Assembly (NCBI RefSeq): GCF_019279795.1
Contig: NC_056737.1
Span: forward strand, 38,844,379 to 38,908,378
Origin: Protopterus annectens
Taxonomy: Eukaryota > Chordata > Ceratodontiformes > Protopteridae
Reading direction: 5' to 3'
Length of the DNA: 64,000 nucleotides
How positions within the stretch are numbered: position 1 is the first letter of the stretch; every line of letters begins with the position of its first letter. The translations under genes were made by a program, and so were the position numbers. Shown here piece after piece: positions 57,745 to 64,000 of the stretch. The notes beneath the pieces were generated by a model that had not been told where the DNA came from, searched no databases, and saw only the letters and a list, made by a program, of their open reading frames with translations.

Positions 57745-60130
57745 ATGTCTGATAAGCCTGCTGGCTTTAAAAAGTGTTCCTTGTGCGGTCAGAATATGCC
57801 TTATTCTGACACGCATGTGGAGTGTGTGTATTGCTTGAGCACCCTGCACCTAGAGGTTGAAGGCAACCTTTGTGTCGCATTTAACCCCAGGGCTTTGGCG
57901 GAGCACCGTACAAGCTCCTTCTAAAGGGTCTGGCCCATTGGGACCTTTTGTTCCCCCTCAAAGGCTTCCTCTTCCTATCTGACGAGGAAGGCCCTTTTCC
58001 TCCAGCCAACTCCTTCCAAGAAACCGTGGCTGTCAGATCCTATATCCCCAGATCTGATCCCAACCCAGTCCGTCTCGGATTCAAGGTCTTCAGAGCCGTG
58101 GAGCAGTCTGTTGGTTCCAGGTTCTTTGTGGATCAGTGGCCCTTTGATCTGACCAAGGTTAGGCTAGCCTCTGATTTGACTGGCTCGTTGGATTCACCTG
58201 GTGAGCCGACTTGGCCTTTGGATCCGACAAGGTCATTGGATCTGATTATAGTCTTGGAGGAAGATGCCGTCCCTTCAACCTCTAAACAAGGGTTCCAGTC
58301 AGCTCTGAGACATCAGATAGATTCCCCAGAACCTGACAGTAGATCATAGAGGTCTCCCTCCAAGTCTACTCATTCCTCTTCCTCCTCTAGATCTTCTAGG
58401 AGTCTTTTATCCTCAGACATGGACAGGATGATGAGGAACTTCCTCAAGGCCCAAATAGAGTTGGGCTCCTGGCTTCTCCTGCCCATCTGGTCAGGGGAGC
58501 CTCAACCCCCACCCTGGTTTCTTGTTCTCCTCATCCAACCCCGGTGGCTTTGGATTCTAGGGACCAGGACGTCTGTGGCCAAATTCCAGTGAGGCCAAGT
58601 ATCCCCCCTTTTCTTGACCCCGCCAGGGTCCCTGGCTTATTCTGTTGCCCCACCCTTGGAGCGAGGTGAGCTCAGTACCAGAGTGGTCGATGTTGGCTTC
58701 ATGGGGGGGGGGGGGGATCTGGTACTGTTTTTTCTGACCAGTCCCTTCCTCTTGGTGCTTCGACTTTCGATAGCTCCGAGTCGGTATCATCCGAGGTCAG
58801 GGGGCTGTTTTTGGATGCATTCTTCCTCTCTGGGGGACCTCTTCCTTGGACATGAGGGATGGGTCGGCTTCCAACCCCCTTGGCTTTCCGGTTGGTAGAG
58901 ATGGACCCTCTCCAGGCCTGCAGTTTCATCTGCCACATCTCCTGGTCTCTCTCTACTTTGGCTGGCAAGGCTCTGTCCTAGACCTGCGCTCGTGATCGAG
59001 CCTTCAGGGGATTTCCTCCTCTTTGAGAGTCCCTGTCTCTTCCGAGTCCTCCCCATAGCCCCCAGTGGAGGAGGTTCATTGCAAGAGAAAGTGAAAGAGG
59101 AGGCACTTGGACTCCCCCGTGGAACCCTCACCGAGGATATGGACCTCGAGGAAGGAGACTGGTCCCCCAGATCTTCGCCCAATTATGTCTCCTTTGGAGA
59201 CGTCCTTGAGCTCTTGAAACAAAAGGGCGGATGGTCTCTCCAAGCCCTATTTTTGGAGGAGTCCATTTTTTTGAATGCCTTCAGGACAGGCCTGTTTACC
59301 TCCTGGGTGTCCCCCCACTACTGAGCTAGTGGATCTGATCGCCAGCAGGGCCTGGAAGGAACCAGACACAGTAGAGCCTGTTCCAAAAAGGGCAGTTCCT
59401 TAGCCCTCCTGCAAGCCATTTGTTTTGGAGCAAAGGCGTCACAGTCGATGCCATCATGATTGCTGCCCCCACAAAAAAAGGAGCTGGCAGTGCAGAGCTC
59501 CACGGTCTATCCCCAAGATTGTTTTGGGAAGCGGGTGTACACCTTAGCTGCTTTTGGACTGAGAGTGACAAAGTACTTGGCACATTTTATCTGCCCCCAA
59601 AGAGATTTGGTCCAAGAGCGTTCTACCTCCCTTGCACAGTTGTTGAAAGTGGTATCTCCCAAGCTATCCACTCTGACCTCCCTCGCGAATTCCTCTATGA
59701 TGTTAATTTCCAGTGCTGCGGAAACTACCTCTCGAGCTGCTGGTACAGGCATTGCTTTGAGGCTTCATGCCTGACTACACTTATGCAGGTTCAAGGAACC
59801 CTTTAAGGTGTCCTTTACCAATGCCCCCTTCGATGGTTCTATTCTCTTTGGACCTTTTGTGAAGGACACTTTGACCCATAACATGCAGGAAGGGAAGACT
59901 GTGGCAGAGATCAAGCTTTCTGCCCCACAGAGGTCCTTCTCTAAGACCCATTAGGGAACCAGGAAGATATGGTCCCATAAGGCGCAGTCTCCCTTTCAAG
60001 ATGCTTCTGATGAATCCTCTTCCAGATGCAGGGGAAGAGGTTTCAATGGATGCCACCACCCTTGAGCTGGGGGGGAGGTCCCCAAAATCAGGGCTCCAGG
60101 GAACCCTTTTCTGAGCAGCCCTATCAGCGC
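57745..60130 (+). pseudogene. DIRS ORF1 (gag-like), broken (B2)
   Basis: ATG 57745 gives MSDKPAGFKKCSLCGQNMPY, with the module SDTHVECVYC after it. The frame stops at 57921. Later pieces are in several frames: an acidic and Pro-rich region, FGDVLELLKQKGGWSL near 59195, and FGLRVTKYLAHFICPQRD near 59545. LRLHA near 59755 is where RRHAW is expected. Many shifts. Confidence 0.7.
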
Positions 60131-60140
60131 TCCTGAAGCG

Positions 60141-61580
60141 TTGCCCGGTTACTATGCCCTGGAGGCAGTCCGAGGTCACCTTTCCCTACACCCACTAGCC
60201 TGGACAAACAGTTCTGATCAGTGGATGTTAAGTATCGTTTCCAGGGGCTTTCATATTCCCTTTTCAGAACTCCCTCCAGTAAGACGTTACCTCCCAGACA
60301 TTCCACCCAGTCAAAGGGAGTTGGCCATCAAAGAAGCTCAACAATGTCTAAAAAGAGTAATCCAAGAGGTCACAGCAGGACAGAGAGGTTCTGATACTTA
60401 CTCTCACTTCTTTTTAGTGCCAAAAAAGGTGTGGGACCTATGTCCTAGTCTAGATCTCAGCAAGCTCAGTTTTTCAGTGAAGAAGTCCAAGTTCTGGATG
60501 GTCACTGCTCCGTCCATTCTGCCACTTTTACAGAAGGATGCTTGGATGTGCTCTGTGGATCTTCAGGACACCTACTGTCACGTCAAAATAGATAGGCATT
60601 CCAGGAGACATCTTTGCTTCCAGCTAGGAGCCAATCATTACCAGTTCAGAGCCCTACCCTTTGGTCTCATCACAGACCCCTGGGTGTTTACCAAATGTAT
60701 GGCAGTGGTAGCAGCTCACCTGCGACTGCAGGAGTTCCAGGTCTTTCCATACTTCAATAATTGGCTCCTCATGGCTCCTTTGAGGCATCGACTGGTTCAG
60801 GCAGTTCATTATGTTCTCGCCCTCTTCCATCTGTTGGGGATAACTGTCAAACTTGCAAAATCCAGTCTGATCCCCACTCAACAATTGAAATTCATAGGGG
60901 TTCACTTAGACTCCATTTCAGAGATTGTAGTCTTACCCTTGTGTAGAATTCAGTTGATACAAGATCAGGTCAATCAGATTTTAAATCTGTTACGCCCCTC
61001 GGTTCACCTGGTTCTTCGGGCTGTCAAGTCCATGGCCTTGGCCATTCATCTCGTTCCCCTGGCCAGGTACCACATGAGAGTGTTGCAATGGACCTTAGCT
61101 GTCCAATGGCTGGCTCTGCTTCATCCCCTGTCTATGACAATAAAACGGATGCCTCTCTGCAGACGTCAGCTCCAGGGGTGGCTTCAGTCTCAGGATCTCT
61201 CTCTAGGCATGCCCTTTTCTCTCCCACTGCCCATGGCAACACTGACCATGGACGCCTCCCCGTTGGGGTGGGGGGGCATTTTTACGGGAAGACTGTCCAA
61301 AGCACGTGGTCCCCATAAAGATGAGAGCAGTTCTTCTCTCGTTGTATGACTTCCAGGACTGCCTCCCTCTAGGAATGATTGCAGTTCAGACAGACAACAT
61401 GGCAGTCATCTGGTATGTCAGCAAACAGGGGGAAAACACATTCTTACCCAGTGTGCAGAGAGGCCATGAGAGTGTGGGAATGGGCAATGTCCACCATCCT
61501 CTTCCTTATCGCTGTGCCCATACCTGGGAGTTCCAATGTGTTGGCCAACAGGCTTAGCAGATCTCTCTCGAGTCCTCATG
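60141..61580 (+). pseudogene. DIRS RT-RNase H, active site lost (B2)
   Basis: Open 60141-61349 (402 codons): LEAVRGHLSLHPLAW, SHFFLVPKKVW, DAWMCSVDLQDTYCHVKID, FRALPFGLITDPWVFTKCMA. The catalytic box is YFNNW instead of YLDDW near 60752, so both aspartates are replaced. RNase H begins with TMDASPLGWGG near 61245. A short G run (seven after the T) shifts the frame. It continues as MRAVLLSLYDF, VQTDNMAVIWYVSKQG (61383) and VLANRLSRS (61538). Confidence 0.85.
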
Positions 61581-61979
61581 AGTAGTTTCTCAATCCTTCA
61601 GTGGTGAAACATAGTTTTGAATGTTGGGGTCAACCGTGCTGCGACCGTTTTGCCTCCCCAGCCAACCACAAATGCAGTAGGTACTTCGCTCTGATCTCCC
61701 CTCAAGGAGAGTCATCAAGGGATACATTAGTTCACGATTGGCCTCCAGGTTTCCTTTGCGTCTATCATTCTGTTCCCTTAATACCCACGGTTCTGCAGAA
61801 AGCGTATTGCCTGAGGACATCCCTTATCCTCATTGCCCCTTTCTAGCCTGGTCAGCCGTGGTTTCCCTTCATCAGGTCTCATCTGAAGTACCCACCTTGG
61901 GTACTGGATCCCCATCAGGATCAGATTTCCCATACATGGGGGCTTCCTCTCCCAAACCTTTGGACCCTTTGTCTAACCG

Positions 61980-63050
61980 CATCTTTTCTCCAGTTCCAGT
62001 GATCATAAAACAGTCCAGGCTAGCGTCCCCCTTTTTATTATATCATTCTGTCCTGCCAGAAACCCTCTACTAGGAAGGTTTACAGTAGTAAGTGGAAAAG
62101 GTTCTCTATCTGGGCTAAGAGCAGGAATCTGGATCCCTTTTCTGCTTCAGTTTCAGATATACTTTTATTCTTGCCCTCTCTTTCTAAGTGGGAGCATTAC
62201 TCCCAGTAAACAAATGTTAAATAAACAAAATATATAAAATAAAGCTCCAGTTGGTGGCAATTTTCAACTTTCATGAGAGCTCTGAGCCTACGTTTTCATC
62301 TAGGCTGTGTAAAGCCTTTATGAAAGGAGTTTATCTGCTTCGACCACCGATGAAGGACCCTTCGCCTTCTTGGGACCTCACAATGGTTTTGCAATCTCTA
62401 ACTAGGAGTCCTTTTGAGCCAGCTAGTTCATGCAATCTCAAGTTTCTGTCTTGGAAGATGACTTTCCTGGTGGCTATTACATCAGCTAGGAGGGTCTCAG
62501 AACTGTAAGCTTTCACTATTACTCCTCCTTACATGATTTTTCACAAGGACAAAGCTTCTCTCAGAACGAACCCCTGCTTCTTGCCCATGATTGTGTCCAT
62601 GTCCAAGTTGTCTCTGAATCGATGTATTCTGCTTCCAGTGTTCTTCTCCAACTATTCCAACAGATGGGAGTATATCCTACATACCTTGGATGTTCACCAG
62701 TAGTTATGGTTCTACTTACATAGGACAAAATGTTTTTGTAAGTCAGAATAGCTTTTTGTGGCTTTTTCCCCTAACAGACATGGCCTTCCAGTTTCTAAGA
62801 TCACTATTTCTAAATGGATATCTAGCTGTATCTCTATGGTATATGACCTTAACCACTTTGAGGTTCCAGGAAATGTCAAGGCTCATTCTACTAGGTCTGT
62901 GGCAACTTCTTCAGCCTTTGTAGCAAGGCTTTCTATTGATGACATTTGTGCTGCTGCCAGTTGGTGTAATCCTCACACCTTTATATCTCATTACAAACTG
63001 GATTTGATTTCTAAGATCAGAGCTTCCTTTGACTCCACAGTGCTGTAGCA
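61980..63050 (+). pseudogene. DIRS tyrosine recombinase with L2 tail insertion (B2)
   Basis: STRKVYSSKWKRFSIWAK near 62070 begins the core-binding part. The gene is split by a 40-bp LINE tail at 62202-62241. AIFNFHESSEPTFSSRLCKA follows. The arginine box TSARRVSEL is near 62483, with a stop right after it. The HxxR box AHSTRS is near 62881 and TFISHYKLD with the tyrosine is near 62980. Catalytic boxes survive in separate frames. Confidence 0.8.
62202..62241 (+). mobile_element. Ultra-short L2 3'-tail insertion
   Basis: CCCAGTAAACAAATGT is identical to the 3' end of the L2-type LINE at 12928-12944, and A/T-rich tail repeats follow. The YR homology stops before it and continues after it, so this is a LINE insertion truncated to about 40 bp. 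Confidence 0.7.
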
Positions 63051-63094
63051 TGTCCTTCCTTGAGGCCTCCCAGGATAAATGGTAGCTGGGGACT

Positions 63095-63195
63095 CTGACC
63101 CTGTGGTGATGAATGATGACATAGATGACATCAGATAGAGTTATGTACTTACCATAACTTGGCATCTCTGTTATCCTATGTCATCATTCATCACA
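63095..63195 (+). repeat. Internal complementary region of B2
   Basis: GGTGATGAATGATGACATAG at the start is the reverse complement of the left end. GTTATGTACTTACCATAACT and the following 40 bp are the reverse complement of the right end at 63415-63460. Confidence 0.85.
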
Positions 63196-63284
63196 TTTCC
63201 CACCTGCCATCCCCCTACCTTGTTTGATCTTGGAGGAAGTTGGAGTGGTTTCCTTCTACCTTGTGAAAGTAGCCTTTAGGAATA

Positions 63285-63460
63285 TGTGAGCAAACTCGAT
63301 CTGCGGGTTAGAGGGCAGCAGGGCAACATGGGAGAGGGAGGAGCTCTTGGATCTGTCTATTGAAGGTTGCCGGCTCAGATCTGATGTCTGATCCTAGACC
63401 CTGTGGTGATGAATGATGACATACGATAACACAGATGCCAAGTTATGGTAAGTACATAAC
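63285..63460 (+). repeat. Right ITR of B2
   Basis: Begins with GAGCAAACTCGATCTGCGGG at the inner edge and ends with GTTATGGTAAGTACATAAC. It is the inverted partner of 57311-57480. Confidence 0.85.
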
Positions 63461-64000
63461 ACTTTTTTCCCAGAATGAAAATAGAAACTATGAAAAAGGG
63501 GACATCAAAGCTGTCATTCAGGGTAAATTTTGGTCACTGGCCAGATACCTGCAAAGAAGACATTTGGATAACCTGAGAGAGAATCAAACACAAAATGAGA
63601 CGAGAAAACTCTTTTTCAGAAGAATCTCGCAGCCGTTCAGCAAGCAGCAGTTCAAATTTCAATGTTGGCACAGGTTCTCCAACTGTGCCCCTTTTTCCTA
63701 GACTATATGCTAGTACCAGCTGCCACCACCCAGTAATACTTATCAGCTACTCAAAGGCCCTTGAAAGGGTGTCCAATTATTACTGTGCAATATTGTTATC
63801 CAATTGGTAGTATAGCTCACGGCTAAAGGTACTAGAGTGGCTTTGTACAGTTTTACCGAAGGCATGCAAGAACTCTTAAGAGCTTAAAGAGGCACTGGCT
63901 CAGATTTTTTGCTAGAGGAGTTTGTTTACATTTTAGTACTCGTAAGTCACATGTTCAACTAGAGGCAAGGTTTTCAAATAGCCTTTTTAGCAAAATGCAG
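63461..64000. other. Unassigned sequence at window end
   Basis: Two overlapping plus-strand frames (63435-63701 and 63595-63810) are open for 70-90 codons. One is Ser/Arg-rich (SFSEESRSRSASSSSNF). I cannot assign a family. No clear splice sites or conserved motif support an exon. It may be a further decayed element that continues beyond the window. Confidence 0.4.

Larger units (their letters stand above)
57311..63460 (+). mobile_element. DIRS-like copy B2, full length but decayed
   Basis: The left end is at ATCTGATGTTATCCCTGTCA (57311) and the right end at GTAAGTACATAAC (63460). It has a left ITR, ORF1, RT-RNase H, YR, ICR (63095-63195) and right ITR (63285-63460). It is the same family as B1. 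The RT active site is lost, and an L2 tail is inserted in YR. Confidence 0.88.

Overview
This 64 kb window looks like intron sequence from a large-genome, non-mammalian vertebrate. The only host coding sequence I can defend is one 105-bp kinase exon at 18125-18229. It carries the HRDLKPVN catalytic loop and the DFG magnesium-binding motif in the form typical of the eIF2-alpha kinase GCN2 (EIF2AK4), with a good splice acceptor and donor. No other exon was recognised, so the flanking introns would exceed 18 kb and 45 kb. The repeat types (DIRS-like tyrosine-recombinase retrotransposons in several families, CR1 and L2 LINEs, a Penelope-like element, a Ty3/Gypsy remnant and a fish-type tRNA SINE with an L2-like tail) suit a lungfish, salamander, coelacanth or other fish lineage. 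The sequence alone does not settle the species.

Layout, left to right. 1-2910: 3' part of DIRS copy B1. 2985-3260: old CR1 piece. 4560-14190: old DIRS copy F, interrupted by a CR1 (6871-9189, minus), a deleted DIRS copy C (9190-10106), an L2-type LINE (10441-12975) and a truncated CR1 (13081-13945). 14333-15350: 5' part of DIRS copy A1, running into a rearranged Penelope-like element (15350-17530) that carries a hammerhead-ribozyme-like fold. 17590-17952: DIRS right end. 18125-18229: GCN2 exon. 18614-41232: one minus-strand CR1-like LINE that appears to be split in three by DIRS copy G (18956-25066) and DIRS copy E (25307-40730). E itself contains DIRS copy D (27215-32584), a dead CR1 (33582-34915) and a long CR1 (35640-40394). 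42045-53887: DIRS copy A2, with DIRS copy D2 (47722-53337) inserted in the last codons of its recombinase. 53888-57200: diverged repeats, a SINE, a roughly 26-unit minisatellite and a Ty3/Gypsy remnant. 57311-63460: DIRS copy B2. 63461-64000: unassigned.

The DIRS copies share one plan: left inverted terminal repeat (ITR), ORF1 (gag-like, with an N-terminal Cys/His motif), reverse transcriptase plus RNase H, tyrosine recombinase (YR), an internal complementary region (ICR) and right ITR. In D, D2, A2, B2, C and E the ICR can be read as the reverse complement of the two outer ends joined, as the circular-intermediate model of DIRS replication expects. Copy D keeps uninterrupted RT-RNase H and YR frames but has a damaged ORF1. 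All other copies are visibly broken. Element boundaries are estimated by eye and may be off by several bases to tens of bases.
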